Assembly: GCA_002205965.3 (NCBI GenBank)
Contig: NADL03000543.1
Location: 124,001 to 188,000, forward strand
DNA from: Kappaphycus alvarezii
Taxonomy: Eukaryota; Rhodophyta; Florideophyceae; Gigartinales; Solieriaceae
Length of the DNA stretch: 64,000 nt
Direction of reading: 5' to 3'
The notes below the pieces were generated by a model, which saw nothing but the letters and a program-made list of their open reading frames with translations, was not told the DNA's origin and did not search any database. Each line of letters opens with the position of its first letter. Position 1 is the stretch's first letter. The translations under genes and the position numbers were made by a program. This document shows, piece by piece, positions 1 to 11,339 of this stretch.

Positions 1-1370
1 CTGTACTTTCCAAATGTTAAAGAACCAAAACTTCGTCCTCGTGTGGCCTGCAATGAATCCTCAAATTCATATGTTCTAAGAAGTTTAGGGGCCATTGATT
101 TTTGTCCAAGTAATGCTGTTTAGTTCAGTTAAAATGTAAGTAAATCAGTTAACATGCCAATTCACAGCAATGTTTACTTCTTCGGCTGAGAATCCAAGAA
201 ATACTTTGGCCAATCTAATAACTGGAAATGTTTTACAGTACCGTGTACAATACAGTAACCGAAAAATAACTAATTTCGGGTAATGCCGTAACCCGTTATA
301 CTGATACCGTTAAGTTACTCTCAAACCTCAGTCCAAGAGGTTTCTAACGTTTTTACCAATCTCCTCCCCATGCCAGTACGATTCAAACGCAATGGCCATC
401 TATACCCGAACTGAAAACCTCGAGTTAACATCCCACTGGCCTTTCGCGGCATTGAGCTTCTACCGCCTTCCGAACCTCATGCTGGCCCGTACAGAATCCG
501 CCCCAGGAAGCACACATTCTAGTTCGGTAAAGTCAGTCGGAGAGTGGACTAAATTCGCAAGCTCCACTTTCATTGACAGCCCAATCTGGCTAAGAAAGAA
601 CTTTAATGCATTCAGTATCCACTGTTCAAGAAAATAAGCGCACCCACAACCCCTTAAACACCAAGGAATAACTAGGCCCTGCCATTGCTAGAAACAGTAT
701 CCCTTCTCATACTTGAATAGCTTCTGCATCAAAATACCAAATAAACTGTAAATAACAAATGATACCTTCCTCAGCCTATTGCAATCGAAAATCAAAAACT
801 ACCAATTAAAACCACTATTTGAACTGCAGAAAAAGATAATATATCAATCCGTGCCTCTGCTATTGATATCTGTTTTGGGTCTTATACCTTCCTGCCCAAC
901 AGTAAACCCGTCTCTATCCCCTTGAAAATGTAAACAGGAAGCCAATTTCTAGCATAGATCCCGTGCAAATTACTCATCAAATGACCCCCGCGTCCTACTC
1001 AACAGCAAGTAGTTTTCTGCCATTGCGCAATTCATGAAGTCCTCTAACGAACAGGTGTCCATAATGCAACAGCAACATCTCCTTTATTCAAATTGCCCAC
1101 TCCAACACAAATATTCATTCTTCATTCAACTGCGCTGGACCATACCTTTGCAAACCTGAAACAGATAACTCCTTTCGAAGGTTTTCTTTATGTACGTGAA
1201 GTTGCAATATGAACTTCGATGAGTGGAACTTTTGTGAGAGGAAATTATGCAAGATTAAGTCTTATTTGTGACTGGGGAGCCCGATTTAAAAATAGTTTTC
1301 AGATTGTCAGCATGAGTTTCCGAAAGAACCAATACTGGTTCAAGGAAGCAATTTCTGAGAAAATATACGG
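1..1370. other. Gene-free stretch
   Basis: I see no convincing gene here. Short open frames at 392-637 and 1219-1437 have no recognisable motif and no support from neighbours, and the second runs into a LINE tail. Composition is moderately AT-rich. Confidence 0.5.
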
Positions 1371-1456
1371 GAAATGCGGGGTGATTGAATATTTGAAAGA
1401 TACGGTCGGTTGTGGCCCGGAATATCCTACAGGGTGACCAGTAATACCTCTTAAAT
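1371..1456 (-). mobile_element. LINE-A 3' tail, second subtype
   Basis: Read on the minus strand, this stretch ends in a C-rich terminus after ATTCAATCACCCC. It matches the 3' end of the LINE fragment at 10612-11319 over about 80 bp, including the shared string GGTCACCCTGTAGGATATTC. It is a 5'-truncated LINE tail with no coding part. No clear target duplication was found. Confidence 0.65.
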
Positions 1457-1683
1457 TACCCAAAAATCCATTTCAAGGCCGCTGGTTCAAGGCCGCGATA
1501 ATAAAGTAATGTGGGAAGGGAGGGGCTACTGCTGTATGGTATCTCAGAAACGTGGCAGCTCATACGCTCATTCCAATTCAACTTCCGCAATGCTCCGACT
1601 GTCTGAGAAAATAGTGCTAGATGCTGAACCTTTTAGGTCTTTACATTGGAATAAGTTTCAGTAGTACAATTATATTTGGAAAG

Positions 1684-1749
1684 GGGAAACGTTTGGGTGT
1701 TTTACTCTTGGAAGGTATATCCGATCTATCACATGGTTTTCCAGACAAC
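1684..1749 (-). mobile_element. 66-bp LINE-A tail with target duplication
   Basis: On the minus strand this is the last 66 bp of the LINE-A family, ending AAAACACCCAAACGTTTCCC. It is flanked by the perfect 11-bp direct repeat TATTTGGAAAG at 1673-1683 and 1750-1760. The duplication fixes both ends of the insertion and shows that the element terminates at the C-run without poly(A). Confidence 0.9.
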
Positions 1750-1778
1750 TATTTGGAAAGTGCAGTCCTTTCGTAAAG

Positions 1779-2149
1779 GAAAAGGTTTGCGTGTTTAACT
1801 CTTGAAATATATATTCGATCCAATCCGCCACTGGTCCCCATAGGGACTAAGAATAGCCGTTCTAAGCTTAGCCAATATTTAATCAGTAGCACGCGATGAT
1901 AACCCTAGAAGACGGGCTGGAGACCAGTCATCAGGCATGCCGCATTGGTCATTGATGCCGTTGCGGGGTGCCTTTGAGTGAGGATTCCTTAATTTTCCCA
2001 TCATTCTCCATTGCATTTCTTGCCGCAATGAGTGCGATGTCGCCTGGCAGCGTATAGGCGTCCAGATCCAACTTCTCAGGGTTGAGCTTGGGTACAAGAA
2101 CGAGCCTTTCGCAAGTAGAATTCGCGATGGAGGAATCATACCGTCTCAA
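1779..2149 (-). mobile_element. LINE-A fragment, ORF2 C-terminus plus 3' tail
   Basis: The minus strand codes for the last residues of the LINE-A ORF. The end reads AACLMTGLQPVF followed by a stop at 1907-1905, matching the AACLLGGLQPVF end of the copy at 45301-45561. Upstream, LVPKLNPEKLDLDAYTLP resembles the LVPIPISTLGGWHLDA stretch of that copy, in a different frame, so at least one frameshift is present. The 3' untranslated part continues to about 1779 and ends in a degraded form of the family terminus. It is a dead, 5'-truncated copy with nothing of the reverse transcriptase core. Confidence 0.75.
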
Positions 2150-2593
2150 TTCGCGTTTTTCGCTGCATTGAGGTCAGCGTGTTATATGTTCGCAGTCTCC
2201 TGGGAGATTATGCCAAGGATTTACATGGGGTGAGCTTTGGGATAGTTTACAGAGAGCGAGATTTTTCGCTGCATAGAACACATGAAATGTGTAAGTGGGC
2301 TATTGTTTCCGCATGTGAATCCAGTAGTTCCTGTATCTCAACAGGTGTTCCATGCCTTCGTGTTGTACGAAACCTGTTTTGGTAGAAGCTCGTCCAGGAA
2401 AAATGGGTGAGGATCTTTGGAGTTGGGGTGTATTTCTCATTAGAATTTGGCAGGCCCACGCCGTAGCTTTAGAGTGCCAATATAGGCCCAATGGACTGCA
2501 GCTGGCTTGCTAGAGCCTTAAGTATGAAAAAGGGAATACTGACTCATAGAGAGGAGATAAATGGGGTTGGTCTACTGCGATTTGAAACTTGGG
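2150..2593. other. Unassigned interval between LINE fragments
   Basis: Overlapping short open frames occur on both strands but none shows a motif, and the frames contradict each other. I see no supported gene. Confidence 0.4.
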
Positions 2594-2819
2594 CGACGAC
2601 GGCAAGGGTTTTTTCCGTAGCCTTGCTTCCTTCGCTGCTTCCCGCCGCGGTTCATCCCCTAACAGGAGCTCCGCGACTTCGTTATCCGTTTTGCGTTTAG
2701 TCCCCAAATAATGCATGCGCGACAGGTTTCTATCCGCCGCCCGCATCCGTAGTTAATTTATGAATACCTTCCGCACGCTTCTGTGCAACATTGTACAACC
2801 CATAAAGATTTACCACCAC
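2594..2819 (+). mobile_element. LINE-B 3' tail
   Basis: This is a 226-bp copy of the 3' end of LINE-B, whose coding part is present at 59568-60545 on the minus strand. It starts at CGACGACGGCAAGG, just after where the LINE-B stop codon would lie, and ends at TTTACCACCAC. Other copies lie at 27267-27500, 59092-59218 and, more diverged, at 24741-24897 and 47546-47762. The antisense strand of the repeat looks open, but that is a by-product of base composition. Confidence 0.8.
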
Positions 2820-3035
2820 GATTTGCGGAAAGGTTGCCAGTCCTACGAACATGCATTTAGACAATGATACTGGATCTAAATTAAGAATAACGAAGCATTC
2901 ACACCATTTGAAGTTTGAAAAGTGTCAAATAGCCCATTGAACAAGCAATAGGCGATAGGGATGACCATCAACGCAGGCTAAGCTAAAAAACTACCCAGGT
3001 TATCTGCCACAAAATATACAGTCAAGTCTCTGTAT

Positions 3036-3077
3036 CGGATATATCTTCCAAGAGTAAAACACCCAAACCCTCTTCCC
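3036..3077 (+). mobile_element. 42-bp LINE-A tail with target duplication
   Basis: The insert reads CGGATATATCTTCCAAGAG followed by the family terminus ending in CTCTTCCC. It is bounded by the perfect 11-bp direct repeat AGTCTCTGTAT at 3025-3035 and 3078-3088. It is therefore a complete, very short 5'-truncated insertion. Confidence 0.92.
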
Positions 3078-3088
3078 AGTCTCTGTAT

Positions 3089-3776
3089 TGCATGGAGGTA
3101 CTAGAGACTTTTCTCATTAAATCCTTCCTCGCATCACTGGCGTCCATTCAATGATAGAACTGGGCGCATCGTTCTCTCGAATATTTTCATCGAACACTTT
3201 TGACAGAACAGCAGAGCTGCCTGAGTGAACAACCACGAAGTCCGTCTCCAGATGGAATTCTTAATAACCAAAGTGGATGGGCTTTTTAGATTTTCTGTGG
3301 AGACCACTCGGGTATTATTCTCATTACCAGACTTTTTTTGAATACTCCAATTTTTGCCTTTTTGTAATGGATTTCTCAGGACCAAATAAATGTCAAGGGC
3401 GACTGATCTATTGAAGTTATTAAAGGAATGACTTGTGATCAATTACAATCTTTGCATCAAGCCCATAGAAGGAAAATATGACACTGGGTAAGAGGAAGTG
3501 GTTATATTTTCAAGGCATCTGTAAAAAATGACCCGATAAACTAACATACAAATTTCAAGGTACAATCGTGAGCCTTGTCTGTATTGACAAGCCGGTTATC
3601 ACTGAAGGCCGATGGTCTTCATTGATGAGCAGCTGTAGAGCAAAATAACGAACTTTTTTTGTCCAAATACTGCGTCATAGTGTTTCTCTCTAAAATCACT
3701 TTCTTTACTTTTATCTCACATGGAAAATTTTCTGCGGTTTTATTTTCATGTTAACTATTCTTCCATTTATAATTTG
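3089..3776. other. Interval without a supported gene
   Basis: A 102-codon minus-strand frame (3442-3134) is present but has no recognisable motif. The rest is AT-rich sequence with no repeat seen elsewhere in the window. Confidence 0.4.
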
Positions 3777-3947
3777 CTGGCTGGCCTCCCTTCCACCTTC
3801 TGGTAGATTGGAGTGCCATCCACAGCTTTCGACGCATCGTAAGGTTTCGCAATTGGCTTGACAATGATACGATATCTACGCTCCGGTACAAATTTACTGG
3901 ATACCAACCCACATATCTACCACAGTAAATTAACCCCCCATTTACAC
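3777..3947. repeat. 167-bp SINE-like retroposon, copy 1
   Basis: This sequence is nearly identical to 48059-48225 in the opposite orientation. The two copies share the same ends: GGGAGGCCAG at one and GTGTAAATGGGG at the other. The copy is flanked by ATTTATAATTTG (3765-3776) and ATTTACAATTTG (3948-3959), a 12-bp target duplication with one mismatch. There is no terminal inverted repeat and no poly(A). Full-length copies with 12-bp duplications fit a SINE or other retroposed small RNA. I could not assign the RNA of origin. Confidence 0.75.
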
Positions 3948-3959
3948 ATTTACAATTTG

Positions 3960-5499
3960 TGTAACACATAAAGGAATAAAATATTTATGGTCTCGAGAGC
4001 AGATTTACTTTCATGTATTTGTCCCCATTAAGTAAATATTGCTGCCAAACAAAGTTGGAATAAATATAGGTATCAAATATCTCCCAAAAATGCTCCAGAG
4101 GGTTTAGTTGGGGTTTCAAGGCCAAACATTTCTTTTACAATACCTGAAGAGGCTATGACAATTTCTTGACGGAATTTAAATGGTTCTACGTGTTCGGACT
4201 CCTTTTACCTTCAATATGTCCCTATAATAAATCAATCTGGATAGAATCGAGAAAGATAAAAATAATTCAAATAGCAATGAGAATAGTTCATCAGTTTATA
4301 TCCCTACGGAAAGTCTCGGCCGGACAGTAAATGATTCGAAAATAATTGAAAATATATTTTCAACGGATGTCAAGGGACAGAAGCAGCAGTTATTATCTAT
4401 TGTAAGGTAAATAGTCAGTTTTCTTATTCAAAATCATGAACCCAAACTGATCTCAAACAAAGAGTAAATTTTTTCTCTTGCAATAATTTTATCCTTGATA
4501 ACCTCTGAGTGCTCGTGAGTTATTTCGGTATTTTTGGAGAGATCATAATTTGATTTCAATAATATACCGTGAGTCAAAATTTTGCCAAACTTATAACTAT
4601 TATACCCTCTTTATTCAATTCGTTCAAAATATTTCAAAATTAAAGTTTCCCCACTTTTTAAGAAGCTAGAAAATCATATTTTCTCAAAATATGTGAAGTT
4701 TGGCCACGATGAAAGTGATTATGAATCGAGAAATGCAAATAGGAAACTACTACAAGGAAACTATAAACACTCAAAATCAATATCGGTTTATGCTACTTTG
4801 AAGCCACATATTTACAAAAATCAATACATCCTTAGAATTTCTTTTCAATTTTTCACTTCTGAAAATCATTTTAGTTTTATAGAGATCTACTTTCCTTTCA
4901 AAAAAATACACAGTCAGGTTTGCGAAAATTTGAATTAATTTCATGACAATAAGTTGTAATACTTTTTTAGTGGTGAAAAACTCGATGAAAATCTATTTCA
5001 TTTCGGACTAAAACTTTTTTCCCATGAAAAACGCCATAATTTTATTAATTTTAATGCTTGAGCATATTAACTCATTTTTTATCTTCATTTGAAACTATAC
5101 TTCGAAAAGTATGGGATTAAGAAATTCTTAGAAACAGTCATTTGAAATTGTTACATTAGAACAATTTCATTGGGTTTTCATATGTGAATTTAATATTCAG
5201 TTATTGTATGAAATTGCTTTTTGAAAACTGAAAGTTGATTGATTAGTAAATTGTGCACTTCAACCATTAAAAGAATTTCTGCAGCTAGAATGTAAAAAGT
5301 TTCCGAATGAAAATACTGATACTGATATTAGAAGGCAGTAAGGGAAAAATCTTGGAAACAATTTATATCGAGACTAAACCGTAATACAAACAGAGTTTGT
5401 CTCAAATTTTCCTTAATTGGATAAAAATATGTTGCGAGAAGATAAGTTAAAAATTTTGTTGAATATGAACATCACTATGAGAAATACCTAACTTCCAAC
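3960..5499. other. AT-rich gene-free stretch
   Basis: Strongly AT-rich, with many stops in all frames. The 81-codon frame at 4693-4938 is lysine/isoleucine/phenylalanine-rich, as expected by chance at this composition. The stretch would include the 3' untranslated region of the minus-strand gene that ends at 5500. Confidence 0.5.
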
Positions 5500-7091
5500 T
5501 TATGAGAACTTAGAAACAGCCCATCGTAACTTTTCTTCTTCTGTCTCAACTTGCGCGTGATTTCGAGTACTCATATGTGAGTCAGAATCTCCTCTTTTCG
5601 AGCCAACGGGGTTTTCTAGAAACAATTCTGAATCTATTGGAGAGGAAATACCAATTTCTTCAGCGTTTGAAATTCCCTCTCCGCTTATAATTGATTCTTC
5701 GGCCTTTTTTGTACCGGAATCATTTTGCTTATCGATTCCGCTTGGCGATTGGAGTGATAACTCAGGAAGTGTTCCACTAATGTCGTTAATTGTCGACATG
5801 AATTGGTCCCATATTTTTCCTTCCGTACTAGAGGCACCCTGTGTCGAAGTCTCTTGGAAACGAAGCTCAATATTACCCCAGCAGAAAGACTTGTCCCGCC
5901 CGACTACTTTTACAGTTATCCGTATCCTTCGATTGAACATCGGGTGCATCCATGGATAAAAGTCATTTCCAGAGTCGCCCGCAATTGAGAAGGGTACATC
6001 GTAATCTCTTCCATTTAATTTTCCATTAGTGTACCACTCAACATATTCCACATCTCCCTCAGTGAGTGTTAAAAGAGAAATTTCATCTTCTCGGTTCAGC
6101 AAAACTATTTCATTCAAATTTGCCTCCAAAATACGGTCTTCGATGGCATCAACAAGTTTAATTCCCAAGAATTGAACTGAGCTAGGCAACTCTGCTGCAA
6201 CATCTCGAAACCAATCTGAATAAATTGGCTCGGGAATTCTACCGTCTTTAAATGGTTCTGGTACCATTTTCTTGTTTTTCTCAGCGGAAGGCAAGGTTCT
6301 TTCCAGCAAACTCCAAGTTGGTCAACAGTGGCCTCGCATCCGTCTTCATACGGGCTACCGCCTCCTGCAATGAAATCCGGTCGGAAAGACTTTTCTAGTG
6401 GTTGACCTCCTCTTATCCTTACGTATGCGCAGTCGTAGTAGTCTCCAAAATGACCTGTACCCTCACCTCCCCCAAACCAGGTGAAACCTAAAACGTAAAT
6501 TCCATCAGGGTATATTGGAGGTATGTACAGCATTTTAGAAAACGCTTCATTTTTTCTGTCGTAGTTGCAATCCCTATGAAAATCAAATTCGTTACAATTA
6601 AATCTTCCTATATTCCAGCAAGTGTAATGGAAAGCCATTTTAGCGTGCCAGTCTTTGCTGTTCATTTTGTCAATAGGTACAAGCGTCCATCTGGAAAATC
6701 CTCCCTCATGGTTGTTTCGAGACCATACAACTCTATGGTAGCCCCCTCTATGGAATGTCGCTGTCGGATTTGAAGGATCCGCATCTGCTGCAATGTTATA
6801 ATTAGGACAAGGTCCAGGGCAGTCCCCAATGAAGCCTCCAGAACCGCCAATTCTGCATCCGTCTATAGAAGAAATTGGATGGGGACTAGTTAGAAAGCTG
6901 TTTTGAAATCAGAGAAGAAAACAGGCATTAATAAAATAATCGTTAGCAAATAATAAAGTTTTTGAGCCTTTCAATCAGCTTTACTGGAATTATTGAACTT
7001 ACCTGTGAGAAAATACTAAGGTTGGACTCAAAAATATTACTGACCATAGTAGAGTGATTGTTCTGAAGTTTTGTTGCCACATATAGAGCAT
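5500..7091 (-). CDS. Secreted LPMO-like protein with N-terminal histidine, one intron
   Basis: Exon 1 (7091-7003) encodes a 28-residue signal peptide ending SPTLVFS, with His as the first mature residue. A donor GTAAGT follows. The intron is 6853-7002 (150 bp) and exon 2 runs 6852-5500. The mature protein begins HRIGGSGGFIGDCPGPCPN. It then carries RNNHEGGFSRW (His at about mature residue 50), FHYTCWNIGRFNC, PDGIYVLGFTWFGGG and GHFGDYYDCAYVRI. His1, a second internal His and an aromatic residue late in the core fit a copper histidine brace, as in chitin- or polysaccharide-active LPMOs. A second half, with VEWYTNGKLNGRDYDVPF, looks like an Ig-like accessory domain, followed by a Ser/Glu-rich tail. 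The frame shifts once, at an A-run (plus-strand T-run 6275-6279); one more A would join both halves, so this is either a homopolymer error or a real lesion. Activity and substrate are inferred only. Confidence 0.75.
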
Positions 7092-10000
7092 GTTGGTTGT
7101 AATTAGGGTGATGAGGAAACATTACCGAAGATGAAACATCTAGGTTAAAATGGCTATGAATTAAAAGGATAAAATATTGATATCTGTTGTATTGAAAGAG
7201 ATAAATTGAGTTATGGCAGAAATTTTTAGTAATTTTTGAATTGAATGAAAAAATAAAACGAAATATCTGGCCTCAAAACCAAGTAATATATTTCATTATT
7301 TTAATAATTCGTTCAATTTCAATGTGTTTGTAATTATTTTTATTGGAAAAAAACTAACACCTGGTAATGTTTCATTTATGATTGCCAGTTCATCTGATAT
7401 TGGTGAGAGGTACACTATTTCAGGTTCAATGTTTGATATATATATCTTCAGTGAAGTTATATTTGAACAAACAAAAATAGACTTCTGATAAACCTATAAT
7501 ACCGCAAGAACAAGAATAACAAGTCTTAAAAACACGAAGCTATTATTCTCTGCTGAAATTTCGCTTCCATTAAATAATGAACAACTCAAAACATTCTCAA
7601 AATAGTTTGACAAAAATATCTAAGCTCAAGGATCTCAACTTACTTATTTGTGCATTTTTGATTCGCGTAAAATACTGGTTACATATATTAAAAGTGTGAC
7701 ATAGGCTAGAGAATAATTCCAAACTTTTATAGTAAACAAGTAAAATAATTAGTTCTTCTGTAAATTATCACGTGTAGTTAAAATTTTTAATCACATGAAA
7801 GCACTTTGTTGTAATTTCAAGAGGTTTCTCTAACAAAATTCTTTTTTCCCAGAAATTGAAGAATCAAAAAAATAGTTGCTTAAAGTACAAATATATTTAT
7901 TAAACTTTACTATGAAAATATTTGAGCAATAGTTGTTTTCGAGTATGACTGTTTTAAACTAAATTGTTTAAATATTTTGATGAAAAAATAAAAAATTTCG
8001 GAAACAAAAAAATTCAACCTATGCGAACTTTAATTATATTATATGTAGCGACTAAAACTTTCTATTATATCCATGAATACATAAACTATATATAGTTTAT
8101 ATTTTAACCTACTTCAGCAAAGCTCAAACATTCCTTTCCATGAAATAGTCTACTCTGAAATTTCAAACCATTCAACTTTTTTAATTTTAAATTAACTACT
8201 GATTTTTCAATATCAATCAAGCAATGAAACTTATTATTGGAATTTAAAATATTTGATTTGCATCACTTCATCCTGAAATAATCAGTCTTTATTCCACAAA
8301 AAACATGGTTTCTCTCTATGGATGTAAAAATGAAAAATGTGGACAAATATTTTTTCCAAATCAAAAAAGATTGGAAAATTCCAGTTAAAAGAGAGTGGAT
8401 ACTTAGGGTTATTTAAATTTGGTTAAAAAAATTGAGCGAAAAAAGAAATTATGTGGCGAAATTTCATTCACAAATTCAAAGCCAGAAAGAAAAAGGACAA
8501 GAAAAACCATATTGAATTCCTTCGTCTAGCATCGTATGGAGAAATTCTATTACTGTTACCATTAACTATTTTGCGTCCATTTACGGAACTATCTTCAAGA
8601 AATGTTGCAAATTACGTGAAAAAATATTTTCAAGCCATTTATACTTAGGGAGGAAATAATTGAATGTTTGATGTTCAATAATGAGCACTTCTTGATGATC
8701 AAAAATATATTTTTCAAACTAAAGTGAATCATATGACCTGTTGTAGTCCCGATAACTATCAATTGAACCATGCTATTTCTCACAGAGAGAATTAAGATTT
8801 ATAATGATTATCCCTAAATTAAATGAAACTAATTACTTTACTTATTACTTCTTAGATATACTCTGGAAATATCCCAGTTCTTCCTGTAAGGAAAATTTAA
8901 AAAATTAGTACATAATTTCTTTCAATTTGTTTACTTAAAAGTAGATTTGGAGATAGTATTCATTACTTTTTAAACTACATACGAAAACAGCCAATTTTTG
9001 AAATAAAAAGCTTGTAAATGCAGTCGTAACATTTAATCGAACAACTTGTTTTATATTATCATTTGTTTGTAAAATTGTAAGAACAGAGAAAATTTTGATA
9101 TCTTTCAGAAAAGTTTTCTTCTTTGAATATTCTGAAAATGGCATCAATGAATTTAATATGTGGCCTTTAATATTCAATGATTCTATTCCTTTTGTACAAA
9201 TCCTTGGATCTTAATTGAAGTTATCTCAGAGAGGATCTAAAATACAGAAGAAGGGTTTTGAAACTAAGGAAAATATGCAAACTACTATTTATATTTATCA
9301 GAAGATAATCCCGAGATCACACACAAAAATAATCTCTCGCCCGCAATTACTATTAATACACGGTACTTAACAACAAAAAATGTTTTTAACAATACTTGAC
9401 AACAAAAAGTTTTTTAAACTGATGACCTTCGAAAACGAAAATACTGAAAAAACTAGAAATTACGTTATCCAGAATGGTAAGGATAACTTCAACATGATGG
9501 TCTTAGTGTTATTGCAAACTTCTGGAAAATTGTTCAAATTTTCAATAATAGAATTTTACGCATCTATTTCAAGCGAATATTTTTCTCTTATAAATCAATT
9601 TCTCTTGATATTTTACTAGTACCTATTCTGAATATATTTTTTTGTATGAAGGAATCCCAAACACTACATTTTATGAAAGAGCAACTATATTGCTAACTTG
9701 TAGGCATATCTTGATTCTCAGGGAAAAGTAGTTCTCTTTTTCGAAAACCATTGCAATCATTTAAATTAAAATACTAATCCGATAAATTCTGACTCAAATC
9801 CTAACATAAGCAATGCAAAAAATTTAATTCTCTTTGTCTATTATTTAAGTTTACATATAGATATTAATATTTCTATATGAGCATAAAAAGAGGGCCTAAG
9901 TTCTTATCACTGTGAAATATACAGAAAATGTGGAAGAACACGTTTTAATTTTTATATTTATATAAAAAGATGACCCGTTGATCTCTGAATTGCATGTTTT

Positions 10001-10611
10001 TGCTGAGTTTTGCATTTAAAGTAGAACTGCAATACCATCAGTAAATATTCTTAAAAAATTCTCGCAAACTATGTAACTAATTTGTGTAAATGGTATTTCA
10101 AAAATGTTGGGCTGATATTTTTCGCTTCAAAGTGTCAAAAAGTTTTTAGAACTAGAAATTATTTGATTACCTGTGTTAAAAATATATATATGCGCTATAG
10201 GAAGTTCTAAAATCTTTTCTCAAGCGGGTAAGTTTCAGAGGAAGTTTGAATTGTTCAAAAGTATTTAAAAACATTGCACTGAGTCAATTGCACCGAAACC
10301 ACTCTGATGCACATAATGTTTTACCATCTAAAATGTAGAAATGATTGAAAATTTTCAACCTTTTGAGAAATTTTAACTAAGCTCTCTCTCAAAAAAGTTA
10401 ATAACTTAAGTCCAATTGATTGTACTTGTATGGGCATGCCGCTCCCTTTTAAGGTTATTTGAAGGAACCTTGCTTTTATTCTTCCTTTCATAGACATAAA
10501 CGTCCTTTGCCTATTATATAAGTTCTTCTGAAGTTCTATACAGGCCAAAATATAAAAAAAAGGGAAACTTTACAAATTGTATTGTTTTATTGATTTCGAT
10601 TGAACATTAAT
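7092..10611. other. AT-rich stretch upstream of the LPMO-like gene
   Basis: About 3.5 kb with no supported gene. It contains the promoter side of the minus-strand gene starting at 7091, but no motif I can name. Open frames at 8451-8648, 9380-9619 and 10321-10548 are Lys/Phe/Ile-rich and look accidental. Confidence 0.45.
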
Positions 10612-11319
10612 GGGGAGAAAAGGTTGGGTGATTTAGTATTTGAAAGATACGTTCGGTTGTAGCCCGGAATATCCTACAGGGTGACCAGTAGTACCCCTTA
10701 AACATCTCTAAAAAGCCGGCTAAAGACGGCCTAGCAGACAAACTGCGTTAAACATTACGGCCGCGGCAGCGTGCCTCTGAGTATGTACAGAACGGACCGT
10801 ACCTTATTCCTTCATCGCCCTAACGGCTACGTTCCGCGCGACGTCGGCTAGCACCCTATAAGCATCCGGGTGCTATCTTCCATGAGCAGATATAGGGATA
10901 GGCAGGAGCCTACTTCTCACCGAGGTTGCACAAAAGATTCATATCTCCTATGCTTCGCAGAGACGGCCGCATTGAGGAAGGAGAGCGGATTAAACGTTTG
11001 AGACCCCTGTGGGAGGGCGCCAGTGGGTTGACAAAGGTCACGTCAAATAAATCCGAGCTCCCACCGCTTTTCATCGCCCAGATGTCTGGCCTCGTGCGAT
11101 GGACCCCGTCCGGCGGTTCGATGGCGGGGTGTTGGGCGGCTTTCTGCAGGTCTTGCGCAAAGAGGGCATTTGATGGTCATGCCGTCGAGTTCTGTGCCCA
11201 ACATGTCTGCAGTGAGGGAAGTGGTCCCCGATAAAGTCGAGGGTTACAGGGTAGTTTCGTCTCGGGCACGGGAGGTCCGAGGGAAGCAGCGGGACTTGGC
11301 AGAAGTATTGAAACCACAC
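10612..11319 (-). mobile_element. LINE-A fragment, second subtype
   Basis: On the minus strand 11319-11130 reads WFQYFCQVPLLPSDLPCP and then GDHFPHCRHVGHRTRRHD. This aligns with WFKYYCQAPLFEPGTPCP and GDHLIHCRYGAQRIVRHD in the copy at 54737-55550. It is the cysteine/histidine region behind the reverse transcriptase. Further down, in other frames, come a GGSSDLFDVTFVNPLAPSH segment and a degraded C-terminus. Several frameshifts and stops separate these parts. The 3' tail ends at about 10612 after AAATCACCCAACC, the same subtype as 1371-1456. Confidence 0.82.
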
Positions 11320-11339
11320 CGAGACTTCATGGGGGTCAA

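Noticed and set aside
3134-3442. 102-codon minus-strand frame
   Set aside because: No domain, signal peptide or neighbour support; reported only in the gap note.
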